Positions 55,499-64,000 of a stretch of DNA of 64,000 nucleotides are shown here, piece by piece (positions within the stretch are counted from its first letter, which is position 1; each line of letters starts with the position of its first letter). Source of the stretch: Zooshikella sp050749885 (GTDB taxonomy: Bacteria > Pseudomonadota > Gammaproteobacteria > Pseudomonadales > Zooshikellaceae); NCBI RefSeq assembly GCF_050749885.1, contig NZ_JBOIUB010000006.1:124001-188000 (forward strand), read 5' to 3'. The translations under genes and the position numbers were made by a program. The notes under the pieces were generated by a model. The model saw only the letters and a list, made by a program, of their open reading frames with translations. It made no database searches and was not told the origin of the DNA.

Positions 55499-56215
55499 CT
55501 AATCATCACTGGAAGACAGTTTAATCTGAACTTTAGATCGTTTACCCGCCTGCTGTTGTACAATAAATTGCTGCTCATCTGCATTAATTGCTAACTGCTT
55601 GAGAATCCACTGACTATCGGCATCAGTGGGGCTTACCAAAAGTACCTCTTGTACATTGTTTGCAAGATATTTTCTTATAGACTCCAAGTGATGAACAATA
55701 ACGGGTGAGCGGGCCTGTAGCAGATCAGTATCCAGGAAAAACTGCAATTTTTCTTTTGACTGCAGTGACATAATTTCATTTTCAAGGTTCTGCAGTGATT
55801 TATGATTTTCATCAACTGACTGCGCCCTTAATAATAAAATTTGTGCTTTCGCAAGCCTCTTTTTCTCTACTGCATAACGAATCATATTTTTGTAACGTTT
55901 TACAATGCGCTCTATTCCAAGTTGTGCTTCAATATTGTCCGGTTGCTGTGTAAGAACCTCTTGGTAGTAATTTAAAGCATTGTCTGTTTTTGGGGTTGTC
56001 AGTCTCCGTTCTTTAAAAGCATCTTCAGCCTCCAGCAATAACCAAGCTATACGGGACTGCATACGTTTGTGTTGAATATCATTCTGAACCATTTCCTGAA
56101 CAGATTGTGAATCATTAGCGGGAAGTGTCTGGTGGTGACAACCTGCTATACCCCAAGCTAGAAACAGTCCCACCAAAATATGGATCACATAACGATGTTT
56201 ATGAATTTTCTCCAT
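55499..56215 (-). CDS. TPR-like lipoprotein, unrecognised
   Basis: About 238 residues. ATG 56215 is chosen because AAAGG lies eight bases upstream and it yields a compact lipoprotein signal (I-L-V-G-L-F-L-A-W-G-I-A-G-C). Helical repeats follow (A-L-N-Y-Y-Q-E-V-L-T-Q-Q-P-D-N-I-E-A-Q-L-G) that look like one or two TPR motifs. The C-terminal part (V-Q-E-V-L-L-V-S-P-T-D-A-D) may be an alpha/beta domain. It is the first gene of an operon with DUF2333, so both probably act at the envelope. Confidence 0.7.
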   Translation of the reverse strand: MEKIHKHRYVIHILVGLFLAWGIAGCHHQTLPANDSQSVQEMVQNDIQHKRMQSRIAWLLLEAEDAFKERRLTTPKTDNALNYYQEVLTQQPDNIEAQLGIERIVKRYKNMIRYAVEKKRLAKAQILLLRAQSVDENHKSLQNLENEIMSLQSKEKLQFFLDTDLLQARSPVIVHHLESIRKYLANNVQEVLLVSPTDADSQWILKQLAINADEQQFIVQQQAGKRSKVQIKLSSSDD

Positions 56216-56417
56216 TAACACGCCTTTTATCATAACAGTGGCTTTTGGGCAGTAATTGAGGTTAGAGTAACATAATGCATGTGCGACCAGTTGAGTCAAT
56301 CCATCTTATAACCTATAACTATCAAGACAAAGCAGTAAAAAGCTTCACTCGCTTGTTAAGCTAAACTCGCACATGGTGATCAAATGATGTCATTTAATAT
56401 GGGCTGTCCGTTGTATC

Positions 56418-58094
56418 ATGACCGAGCAAATTTCTAAAGAATCAATACAAAAGTCTACTGCTCGACTAAAGGATCATTTTGCTCAACGCGTTACCAACAG
56501 AGCACGCCAAGTTATTGAATGTTGGCACCGGATAAATGTCGACCACTGGACTAAACAGTGGTTAGAGGAATTTAATCGAGCAAACGAAAAACTTCTAAAG
56601 TATGCCAAGCGATTTGATCAAGAGAAGCATGCTCACATCGCAGAACAGATCTCAGACATTCTACAAAATTTTGACAGTAACAGTATCCCCAACAGTGATA
56701 CAATTCGTAAACTCAATAACCTAATCTCAACATTAAGTCATACAGCCCTTCGTAAAGGCGACTCTAACGCCAAACCTACATCAATCCCGTCAACAAAGCC
56801 TGTTTATATTGGTCTGAACCACCCTAGTCTTGCAGGAAAACTATTGAAGCAAATGGATTACTTTGGTATTCGAGCCAAAGCTTTTTTTGCTCCTAGAGAC
56901 TTTTTGAACGCATATCATGCTCGGCACCCAGCAGTTATTGTCATGGATGTCGACTTTGGCCGTCAGCGTCATGCAGGTATTGACTTGATTAAAAAGATTC
57001 AGGCTGAACGTGATACCCCTTTTCCCGTATTGTTTTACAGTCACGATATTGATGACATTCGAACGCGATTAGAAGCAACTCGTGCTTTTGGTTGTGAGTT
57101 CTATACCCGAGGACTTGAAATAGGCCATATTATTGACCGTATTGAGCAATTAACCCGTGTTGTCGTACAAGACCCCTATCGCGTCCTTATTGTTGATGAT
57201 TCAAAAGCACAAGCTTATTTCACGCAAAACACATTGAACAAGGCAGGCATTATCACAGAGGTCATCACTAAACCGCTTGAGGTCCTTGATGCCTTAGAAA
57301 AGTTTGATGCTGACTTAATGATTCTTGATATGTATATGCCTGAGTGTAATGGCATGGAGTTAGCGAAAGTCATCCGCCAGCAAGAAAAGTACGTCAGCAT
57401 TCCCATTATTTATCTTTCCGCAGAAGCGGATGTAGACAAACAACTTATTGCCATGAGTGAAGGTGGAGATGACTTTTTAACTAAACCAATAAAGCCACAT
57501 CACTTAATATCTACTGTTAGAAATCGTGGAGAGCGAGCCAGGGCGTTACTTTCAAGAATGATACGCGATAGTTTAACCGGCCTATATAATCACACTTACA
57601 CATTGCAACAGTTACAAAATGAAATTCTTCGCTCAGAAGAAAACCAAACACCACTGGCCTTTGCCATGATTGACATTGACCACTTCAAGAGTGTGAATGA
57701 CACCTTTGGTCATCCCATGGGCGACCGAGTGATCAAAAGCTTAGCGTTATTTCTTAAGCAACGCTTGCGAAAAACAGATACGGTAGGACGTTATGGTGGT
57801 GAAGAGTTTGCTGTGATTTTACCCAATACCCAACAAGAAAATGCTACAGCACTGCTGGATGATATTCGCGCACACTTTGCTCAACTACGCCAACCTGCCC
57901 ACCCTGAAGACCTACAAGTTACATTTAGCTGTGGTGTCGCAATGCTCACTGAAGATAATAGTGAAATGCTATCCTCCCAAGCAGACCAAGCACTTTATGA
58001 CGCTAAACATGCTGGTCGAAATTGTGTCCGTGTGTATACACCTCCTGAAGAGAAAGGATCACCATCAAACAAACCTATGGCTTCAGCCTCATAG
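56418..58094 (+). CDS. response-regulator diguanylate cyclase (REC-REC-GGDEF)
   Basis: A 558-residue protein. A helical N-terminal part (about 110 residues) is followed by a first, degenerate receiver-like domain (V-I-V-M-D-V-D-F-G), then an intact receiver (V-L-I-V-D-D-S, phosphoacceptor Asp in L-M-I-L-D-M-Y-M-P, Lys in L-T-K-P-I-K-P), then a GGDEF domain. The active site is G-G-E-E-F (460-464), and the inhibitory I-site R-K-T-D lies five residues before it, so product feedback is likely. It should make c-di-GMP upon phosphorylation by a kinase that is not encoded in the window. Confidence 0.93.
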   Translation: MTEQISKESIQKSTARLKDHFAQRVTNRARQVIECWHRINVDHWTKQWLEEFNRANEKLLKYAKRFDQEKHAHIAEQISDILQNFDSNSIPNSDTIRKLNNLISTLSHTALRKGDSNAKPTSIPSTKPVYIGLNHPSLAGKLLKQMDYFGIRAKAFFAPRDFLNAYHARHPAVIVMDVDFGRQRHAGIDLIKKIQAERDTPFPVLFYSHDIDDIRTRLEATRAFGCEFYTRGLEIGHIIDRIEQLTRVVVQDPYRVLIVDDSKAQAYFTQNTLNKAGIITEVITKPLEVLDALEKFDADLMILDMYMPECNGMELAKVIRQQEKYVSIPIIYLSAEADVDKQLIAMSEGGDDFLTKPIKPHHLISTVRNRGERARALLSRMIRDSLTGLYNHTYTLQQLQNEILRSEENQTPLAFAMIDIDHFKSVNDTFGHPMGDRVIKSLALFLKQRLRKTDTVGRYGGEEFAVILPNTQQENATALLDDIRAHFAQLRQPAHPEDLQVTFSCGVAMLTEDNSEMLSSQADQALYDAKHAGRNCVRVYTPPEEKGSPSNKPMASAS

Positions 58095-58282
58095 TAGCCT
58101 GCAAGTTTTTTGGCTGACTCACGGTCTGTAATCATAATAACGAGTCATTAACTCATTAGCATCCCACCAATACTGTAAAGCATTTACATACGCGTTTATG
58201 TTAATCTATATGGCATCAGGAACTCAGCAAAAGGCCGAAAGTCAAAACCTCAAACATTTATGGTGACGGAACCCAATAACCA

Positions 58283-60190
58283 ATGAAAAAAAGCCCTCCC
58301 TTCCTGCAACTTACTTTTTTACTACTCTTATTAGGATTTTTGAGTCCTCTAACACACAGTGAAGGCTTATTTGACCGCTCACCTTCTAGCAGTTCATTTA
58401 ATACAACCGAAGACAGTGAGTTTCTTCCTGTTGAGGAAGCGTTTCAAATTCAGGGCTATGTTGATGGCCAAACAGCTTATTTAACGTTTAAGGTCACTCC
58501 AGAACATTACCTTTACAAAGGTAGATTTCGCTTTACGATTCAAGACGAAGACATTAGTTATACGGCTCCGATTATGCCAACAGGAAAGGTTAAGTTTGAC
58601 CCTTTCCAACAAAAAGAAGTAGAAATTTTTGAGCATGATGTCACTATCAAGCTTCCCTTGAACCAGCAAACAGACTTACTTTCTTTAGCTGCTACATTTC
58701 AAGGATGCGCCCAAAAAGGACTGTGCTACCCTCCCCATACTGAAAACTTGGCACTAACCCCTCAACCGCCAACGGGCAATCCCTCAGTCTCTACCTCAAC
58801 AGGTCAGCCCCAAACAAATACAGCATCCTCCCAAACGATACCCAGCCCCCGTATCATCCCTGCTTCTGCAACTCCCATTGTTACCAGTACAACTCTTGAA
58901 TCGAAATACACTGAACTATTAAGTTCTGGTAATTGGTTGTGGATTATCCTCATGTTTGCTGTCGCAGGTTTGGGTCTTAGCTTCACCCCCTGTGTTTTTC
59001 CTATGATGCCTATACTTTCAAGCATTATTGTTGGTGAACATCAGCGTGGTCAGCTATCTCAACGCAAATCCATTACCCTAAGTGTATGTTTTGTACTTGG
59101 TATGGCCGTGACTTACACGGTTGTTGGCTCTCTTATGGGTTCACTGGGTGCAGACTACAACCTACAAGCGCAGTTTCAGTCACCCTGGCTACTCATTCCT
59201 TTTGCCCTGTTGTTCGTTTTCCTCGCACTGGCTATGTTTGGCTTTTATGAACTCCAGTTACCTCAGATTGTAAGAGATAGACTTGATCGAGTTATGAGTA
59301 AACAGCAGGGAGGTAGCTATCTCAGCGCAGGTGTTATGGGGATATTCTCAAGCTTACTGGTATCCCCTTGCGTCTCAGCGCCCCTCATAGGCATATTGTT
59401 ATTTATCTCACAAACGGGTGATGCCACTTTAGGCGCCATCAGCTTATTCAGTTTAAGCATAGGCATGGGTATCCCTCTACTGCTTATTGGCGCAGGAGGT
59501 GCCAAATTATTACCCAAAGCAGGTAACTGGATGAATGCGGTTAAGTCTGTTTTTGGTGTGCTATTGCTGGGTGTCGCCATATGGCTCATCGAAAGATTAA
59601 TCCCTGGCCCACTCACACTCATGTTGTGGGCAGCTTTATTAATCTGCTGTGCTATTTACCTTGGCGCCCTCAACTTTACAGCTAAAACCCAGTGGAGTGC
59701 CTTATACCAAGGATTAGGCATTATCTTACTCATTTATGGATCAACACTGATTATTGGAGCAGCTCAAGGCAACCATGATCCCCTAAGGCCTCTAGCAACT
59801 GCATCCAAAAAGCTAGCTAATCAACGCACAAATTTTACAACCGTAACATCAACCCAACAGCTCACTAACGCCATTACTCAGGCCAGCATCCAAAAGAAAC
59901 CGATTTTAGTCGATATCTACGCCGACTGGTGTATTTCCTGTAAAGTTATTGAACGAGATGTGTTAACCAAACCAGAAGTAAACGCTTTACTAAACCAATT
60001 TATGCTGGTCAAAGCTGATATTACTGACAACACAGCAGACCATAGCTCACTATTAAAACAATACGGTCTGTTTGGTCCTCCAGCCCTGCTTTTTTTTGAT
60101 CAACAGGGTAATGAACTCTCCGCTCTTCGCTTACAAGGTGACATTACAGCCCAATCTTTAGAAGATCGTCTAAATTCAATGCTCAATTGA
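58283..60190 (+). CDS. dsbD: thiol:disulfide interchange protein DsbD
   Basis: A 635-residue protein with the three DsbD parts. After a signal peptide comes the periplasmic N-domain with the pair C-A-Q-K-G-L-C. The membrane domain has cysteines in F-T-P-C-V-F-P and S-P-C-V-S-A-P. The C-terminal thioredoxin domain carries W-C-I-S-C. It carries electrons from cytoplasmic thioredoxin to periplasmic DsbC, CcmG and others. A proline/threonine-rich linker of about 60 residues separates the first two parts. It precedes aroQ as a separate unit. Confidence 0.95.
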   Translation: MKKSPPFLQLTFLLLLLGFLSPLTHSEGLFDRSPSSSSFNTTEDSEFLPVEEAFQIQGYVDGQTAYLTFKVTPEHYLYKGRFRFTIQDEDISYTAPIMPTGKVKFDPFQQKEVEIFEHDVTIKLPLNQQTDLLSLAATFQGCAQKGLCYPPHTENLALTPQPPTGNPSVSTSTGQPQTNTASSQTIPSPRIIPASATPIVTSTTLESKYTELLSSGNWLWIILMFAVAGLGLSFTPCVFPMMPILSSIIVGEHQRGQLSQRKSITLSVCFVLGMAVTYTVVGSLMGSLGADYNLQAQFQSPWLLIPFALLFVFLALAMFGFYELQLPQIVRDRLDRVMSKQQGGSYLSAGVMGIFSSLLVSPCVSAPLIGILLFISQTGDATLGAISLFSLSIGMGIPLLLIGAGGAKLLPKAGNWMNAVKSVFGVLLLGVAIWLIERLIPGPLTLMLWAALLICCAIYLGALNFTAKTQWSALYQGLGIILLIYGSTLIIGAAQGNHDPLRPLATASKKLANQRTNFTTVTSTQQLTNAITQASIQKKPILVDIYADWCISCKVIERDVLTKPEVNALLNQFMLVKADITDNTADHSSLLKQYGLFGPPALLFFDQQGNELSALRLQGDITAQSLEDRLNSMLN

Positions 60191-60577
60191 CGACAATTCA
60201 GGTTAAGTTCTGCAGAAAGTAAACAACAGCGGCTAACGTGTAGTTATTTATTAACTATCTTGCAGGAAAATATATAAACTGGCATTCATCATGGCGGTAA
60301 CGTGCAGTAACAGACGATAACTGGACAGTTCTTTTTCTTTCAGGCAGAATCTGCGCCTTATCATTATCGTCAACACGTTCGTTGTAAGTCTGAACAGTTA
60401 AACATCAACTGTCACTAAACATGTAATGACACGTTCTTGTGTAACTATAGATCAAGAATGCTGGCTAACGATACTAGTCTGCTTTCGAGGGCTTACACAC
60501 TCACGCAAAAGTAAAAATTCTAAACCCCTCAGTTTACTTCTTCTGGGGACAACCAAGATAATTTGGGGGCTCTCTCT
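60191..60577. other. intergenic region upstream of aroQ
   Basis: 387 bases holding the promoter of the aroQ-accB-accC group. An overlapping plus-strand frame through 60426-60671 is a shadow of aroQ and not real. No hairpin was recognised. In many gammaproteobacteria this leader is the site of acc autoregulation, but nothing specific was seen. Confidence 0.35.
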
Positions 60578-61030
60578 ATGGCAACCATTCTTGTTCTCCA
60601 TGGACCTAACCTTAATTTGCTGGGTAAAAGAGAACCCACAATTTATGGGTCAACGACACTTGACGATATAAACCAGACATTAACAACACTTGCTTTGGAG
60701 CATGGCCACCACCTACAGGCAATGCAAAGTAATGCAGAGTATGAGTTGATTGACCGTATTCATGATGCCGCTAATGAAGGTATTCATTTCATCATCATTA
60801 ATCCTGCGGCATTTACGCATACGAGTGTGGCATTACGCGATGCATTATTAGGGGTCAGTATTCCATTTATAGAAATTCACCTATCCAATGTTTACCAAAG
60901 AGAGCATTTTCGACAACAGTCTTACTTTTCTGACGTTGCGAAAGGGGTGATATGTGGATTAGGTGCACAAGGTTATGAGCTGGCGTTGCTTGCTGCTATA
61001 CGCCACATAGAAAACCTTGCACTAGACTAA
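60578..61030 (+). CDS. aroQ: type II 3-dehydroquinate dehydratase
   Basis: A 150-residue protein. It begins A-T-I-L-V-L-H-G-P-N-L-N-L-L-G and R-E-P-x-I-Y-G, which hold the catalytic Arg and Tyr of the lid loop. The general-acid histidine region is E-I-H-L-S-N-V-Y-Q-R-E-H-F-R, and N-P-A-A-F-T-H-T-S-V-A-L-R-D is intact. It dehydrates 3-dehydroquinate in the shikimate pathway. I use ATG 60578, the standard start; a TTG at 60563 is in frame. It leads the classic aroQ-accB-accC-prmA order. Confidence 0.97.
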   Translation: MATILVLHGPNLNLLGKREPTIYGSTTLDDINQTLTTLALEHGHHLQAMQSNAEYELIDRIHDAANEGIHFIIINPAAFTHTSVALRDALLGVSIPFIEIHLSNVYQREHFRQQSYFSDVAKGVICGLGAQGYELALLAAIRHIENLALD

Positions 61031-61057
61031 ATTGCTAGCTTGAAGAGAGCACAAACT

Positions 61058-61537
61058 ATGGATATTAGAAAAGTCAAAAAACTCATTGAGTTGCTGGAAG
61101 AATCCGGTATCGACGAACTGGAAATAAAAGAGGGTGAAGAGTCTGTACGGATTAGCCGTCATTCTAACCCAATACCTGTAGCACCTGCTTATGCAGCAGC
61201 ACACTTACAGCCAACAATGCCAATGACAACTGCCTCTACTGGGGCTATGCCTGCAGCAGAAGCTAAACCTGCTGAAGACAAGCCTGAGAAACCAGTGTTC
61301 AATGGCCATACCGTTCACTCTCCCATGGTTGGTACATTTTATCGTGCACCATCACCAAGCTCCCCAGCTTTTGTAGAGGTTGGTCAGCATGTCAAAGTAG
61401 GTGATGTGTTGTGTATTGTTGAAGCTATGAAAATGATGAACCAAATAGAGGCCGATAAGACTGGTACCGTTGAAGCTATTTTGGTTGAAAATGGCCAGCC
61501 TGTTGAATTTGATCAACCTCTGGTGACAATCGTCTAA
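61058..61537 (+). CDS. accB: biotin carboxyl carrier protein of acetyl-CoA carboxylase
   Basis: A 159-residue BCCP. It begins M-D-I-R-K-V-K-K-L-I-E-L-L-E-E-S-G, has an alanine/proline-rich linker and ends with the biotinyl domain. The biotin-accepting lysine is K125 in E-A-M-K-M-M-N. It carries CO2 on biotin from AccC to the carboxyltransferase AccAD, the first step of fatty acid synthesis. ATG 61058 is the normal start. It is followed by accC after 44 bases. Confidence 0.97.
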   Translation: MDIRKVKKLIELLEESGIDELEIKEGEESVRISRHSNPIPVAPAYAAAHLQPTMPMTTASTGAMPAAEAKPAEDKPEKPVFNGHTVHSPMVGTFYRAPSPSSPAFVEVGQHVKVGDVLCIVEAMKMMNQIEADKTGTVEAILVENGQPVEFDQPLVTIV

Positions 61538-61581
61538 GCGCTTAATGCTTTCAACACAACTAACAACGCAGGATCAACATC

Positions 61582-62922
61582 ATGTTGGAAAAAGTGCTGA
61601 TTGCCAACCGTGGTGAAATTGCACTACGGATTCTGCGCGCCTGTAAAGAACTCGGCATTAAAACCGTCGCAGTTCACTCAAAGGCCGACGAATCCTTAAT
61701 GCATGTTCGACTAGCTGATGAAACAGTATGTATCGGCCCCAATAACCCCACCGATAGCTACTTGAACATCCCCGCTATCATCAGTGCCGCAGAGGTTACT
61801 GATGCAGTTGCCATTCACCCTGGCTATGGATTTTTGGCAGAAAATGCAGATTTTGCCGAACAAGTTGAGAAGAGTGGCTTTAAGTTTATTGGCCCTACGG
61901 CTGATGTCATTCGTTTAATGGGTGACAAAGTATCAGCTATTCAAGCGATGCAAAAAGCCGGTGTACCGACTGTTCCCGGCTCAAATGGTCCACTCACAGA
62001 AGACAAAGAACGTACTGTGCAGATCGCCCGTGAAATTGGCTATCCTGTTATTGTTAAAGCCTCGGGTGGTGGTGGTGGCCGTGGTATGCGCGTGGTCCAC
62101 AGTGAAGCCCACTTACTGAATGCTGTCAGTGTGACTCAGTCTGAAGCACTGGCTGCTTTTGGCAATGGCATGGTGTACTTAGAAAAGTACTTAGAAAGAC
62201 CACGCCATGTTGAAATCCAGGTATTAGCCGATGGCCAAGGCAACGCTATACATCTGGGAGATAGAGACTGCTCACTACAGCGACGCCATCAAAAAGTAAT
62301 TGAGGAAGCTCCAGCGCCAGGTATTCCTGACGATTTACGTAACGATATTGCTATGCGCTGTGTAAAAGCCTGTGTTGATATTGGCTATCGTGGTGCAGGC
62401 ACCTTTGAGTTTCTCTACCAGGATGGAAGCTTCTACTTTATTGAAATGAATACGCGAGTTCAGGTAGAGCATCCCGTTTCAGAGATTGTCACTGGCGTTG
62501 ATATTGTTAAAGAACAGCTCAAAATCGCCAGTGGAGAGCCTCTATCCTTTCGTCAGGAGGATATCACCATTAGTGGCCATGCTATTGAATGTCGCATTAA
62601 TGCTGAAGATCCAAAAACATTTATGCCTTCACCAGGTCCCGTGAAGCATTTTCATGCACCTGGCGGCTATGGAATTCGGGTTGATTCACATCTTTACACT
62701 GGTTACACGGTACCCCCTTATTACGACTCACTGATTGCCAAGCTTATTGCTTATGGTGGAGATCGTGAAGAAGCCATCAAGAGAATGCGAAATGCATTAG
62801 ATGAACTGGTGGTTCATGGCATACGTACCAACACCCCCTTACATATGGAGCTATTGCGCGATAGCAACTTTGCTGCTGGTGGTGTCAATATTCACTACCT
62901 TGAGCAAAAGCTATCCCGTTAA
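61582..62922 (+). CDS. accC: biotin carboxylase subunit of acetyl-CoA carboxylase
   Basis: A 446-residue ATP-grasp enzyme of the expected length. It has the N-terminal V-L-I-A-N-R-G-E-I-A-L-R-I, the glycine-rich loop K-A-S-G-G-G-G-G-R-G-M, E-M-N-T-R-V-Q-V-E-H with the catalytic Glu and Arg, and P-S-P-G near the C-domain. It carboxylates the biotin on AccB using ATP and bicarbonate. Same transcription unit as accB. Confidence 0.98.
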   Translation: MLEKVLIANRGEIALRILRACKELGIKTVAVHSKADESLMHVRLADETVCIGPNNPTDSYLNIPAIISAAEVTDAVAIHPGYGFLAENADFAEQVEKSGFKFIGPTADVIRLMGDKVSAIQAMQKAGVPTVPGSNGPLTEDKERTVQIAREIGYPVIVKASGGGGGRGMRVVHSEAHLLNAVSVTQSEALAAFGNGMVYLEKYLERPRHVEIQVLADGQGNAIHLGDRDCSLQRRHQKVIEEAPAPGIPDDLRNDIAMRCVKACVDIGYRGAGTFEFLYQDGSFYFIEMNTRVQVEHPVSEIVTGVDIVKEQLKIASGEPLSFRQEDITISGHAIECRINAEDPKTFMPSPGPVKHFHAPGGYGIRVDSHLYTGYTVPPYYDSLIAKLIAYGGDREEAIKRMRNALDELVVHGIRTNTPLHMELLRDSNFAAGGVNIHYLEQKLSR

Positions 62923-62930
62923 ATGGATAA

Positions 62931-62963
62931 ATCTACCCCCTCAACACAAAGAAAAGGGTAGAT
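62931..62963 (+). terminator. possible hairpin after accC
   Basis: ATCTACCC and GGGTAGAT form an 8-bp stem around a 17-base loop, eight bases after the accC stop. AGTTAAAAC follows, with no T-run. It may partly separate prmA from the acc genes. Confidence 0.35.
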
Positions 62964-63070
62964 AGTTAAAACTGGAATGGCAGGCTATCAGCCTGTTGTT
63001 CCTTCCTCTTTACTTACCATAAAATTATCCTTACCCTGCCCGGCAAAATCACAAATTAAAGGTTGCTCGT

Positions 63071-63961
63071 ATGTCTTGGGTTCAAATAAAGCTAGAAGTT
63101 AACCCGAAAATGGTTGACGAACTTGAAGACCAATTACTGGCACTTGGTGCTTGTTCAGTCACTTATGAAGATGCCCATGACCAACCTGTGTATGAGCCTG
63201 AACTAGGCACTACGCCTTTATGGGAAAAAACAGTTCTTATTGGTCTTTTTACAGCAAATACGCCAATGGAACTCGTAACAGCTAGTTTAGAAAATTTCTT
63301 TTCTCCTGAACCCATGCCCCAACACCGAGTAGAAATTGTTGAAGATAAGGATTGGGAAAGAGAATGGATGGGACAATATCACCCCATGCAGTTTGGTCAG
63401 CGTTTATGGATTTGTCCCAGTTGGCTAGAGCCTCCACAACCAGATGCCGTCAATCTCCGGCTTGATCCAGGTCTCGCATTTGGTACGGGGACACACCCAA
63501 CAACAGCAATGTGCTTATCCTGGTTAGACTCACAAAACCTTAGCCAGTTAGATGTCATCGATTATGGCTGTGGCTCCGGAATTTTAGCTATCGCATCATT
63601 ATTGCTTGGAGCAAAGCAAGCCATTGCAGTTGATAATGATCCACAGGCATTGCAAGCCACGGCAGATAACGCTCAACGTAATAATATCAACCCTGAGCAG
63701 CTACACATTTATCTTCCAAATGACTTTCCTAATACGACAACCGATGTATTAGTGGCTAATATTTTAGCAAAACCATTAATTGATTTGGCACCAAAACTTG
63801 CACCACTTGTCAAAACCAATGGTTTAATTGCGTTATCTGGTATTTTAATGGAACAAGCGGATCAAGTTATTGCAGCCTATGCGCCTTGGTTTACGCTGGA
63901 GTATTTCAAAACCCAGGAAGGTTGGGTTTGTCTGGCTGGACGAAAAGCTGCCACACGTTAA
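63071..63961 (+). CDS. prmA: ribosomal protein L11 methyltransferase
   Basis: A 296-residue protein. The N-terminal part is the L11-recognition domain (S-W-V-Q-I-K-L-E-V). The SAM domain has D-P-G-L-A-F-G-T-G-T-H-P-T-T, then V-I-D-Y-G-C-G-S-G-I-L-A-I-A, and V-A-N-I-L-A-K-P-L. It trimethylates ribosomal protein L11. Usual position after accC, 148 bases downstream. The gene is complete, with its stop before the window end. Confidence 0.97.
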   Translation: MSWVQIKLEVNPKMVDELEDQLLALGACSVTYEDAHDQPVYEPELGTTPLWEKTVLIGLFTANTPMELVTASLENFFSPEPMPQHRVEIVEDKDWEREWMGQYHPMQFGQRLWICPSWLEPPQPDAVNLRLDPGLAFGTGTHPTTAMCLSWLDSQNLSQLDVIDYGCGSGILAIASLLLGAKQAIAVDNDPQALQATADNAQRNNINPEQLHIYLPNDFPNTTTDVLVANILAKPLIDLAPKLAPLVKTNGLIALSGILMEQADQVIAAYAPWFTLEYFKTQEGWVCLAGRKAATR

Positions 63962-64000
63962 TAGGTATAATCTTGTTAGACTGTTAAATAAGCAGGTTCC

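Noticed and set aside
60426..60671. Plus-strand frame overlapping the aroQ start
   Set aside because: It overlaps the conserved N-terminus of AroQ in another frame and lacks any recognisable domain.
1..64000. CRISPR arrays, rRNA or tRNA genes, prophage structural genes
   Set aside because: No regularly spaced direct repeats, no tRNA-like cloverleaf with a TTC-arm motif and no phage structural genes were recognised on either strand.

Overview
The window looks like a chromosome segment of a marine gammaproteobacterium with low-to-moderate GC content. The support is the housekeeping order aroQ-accB-accC-prmA at the right end, with dsbD just before it, the pairing of a bacterial alpha-2-macroglobulin with pbpC, and a DUF2333 protein, SUI1/YciH and YbaK. 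An Oceanospirillales-like genus (for example Zooshikella or Spartinivicinus) is a guess from gene content and base composition, not something the sequence proves. I saw no rRNA, tRNA or CRISPR array.

Left part (1-12 kb). After a partial glycoside hydrolase and a NYN-domain nuclease comes a 1.25 kb non-coding stretch and then the most notable locus, a compact operon of about 8.8 kb (2934-11746). In order it holds a 27-codon leader ORF overlapping the next start, an indigoidine-synthetase-type NRPS (A domain with inserted oxidase, T, TE), a 4-oxalocrotonate-tautomerase-like protein, a PsuG-type C-glycosidase, a HAD phosphatase, two small YdcZ-type membrane proteins, a DUF4243/questin-oxidase-like enzyme and a uracil phosphoribosyltransferase. 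This is the gene set known for the C-nucleoside antibiotic minimycin (oxazinomycin), with extra or rearranged parts. The NRPS would make an oxidised cyclic product from L-glutamine. The PsuG homologue would join it to ribose 5-phosphate. The DUF4243 enzyme would remodel the ring, the HAD enzyme would remove phosphate, the membrane pair would export, and the UPRT would protect the cell.

Middle-left (12-25 kb). There is a small nucleotide-kinase-like P-loop protein, a large chemoreceptor, and an ovothiol-type operon: ovoA, a substrate-binding-protein fold without a signal peptide, and a Rieske oxygenase. A 269 bp MITE-like element with nested inverted repeats closes it. Three paralogous glycine-betaine-type binding proteins follow with no transporter beside them, then another family 3 binding protein. 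The small heat-shock gene carries a sigma-32-like promoter and a ROSE-like RNA-thermometer hairpin over its Shine-Dalgarno sequence. Inorganic pyrophosphatase follows.

Middle (25-46 kb). The alpha-2-macroglobulin/PBP1C pair comes first. An 826 bp repeat-bearing spacer leads to a single AAA ATPase-TOPRIM (OLD or fused AriA-AriB/PARIS-like) candidate defence gene, flanked by inverted copies of a short intergenic repeat. Next are yciH, an FMN glutamate-synthase-family protein, ybaK, a virginiamycin-B-lyase-like propeller, and a small cluster of a zinc-ribbon membrane protein, an asparagine-synthetase-like enzyme that lacks the glutaminase cysteine, and a cupin. A CPBP protease and a PhnA protein close the section.

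Right part (46-64 kb). This is looser, AT-rich DNA with small or unrecognised genes: a 60-residue membrane protein, a Nudix hydrolase, an SBP, two exported proteins in tandem, and a CsrA-like protein with a long basic tail. The core genes follow: DUF2333 and its lipoprotein partner, a response-regulator diguanylate cyclase, dsbD, and aroQ-accB-accC-prmA.
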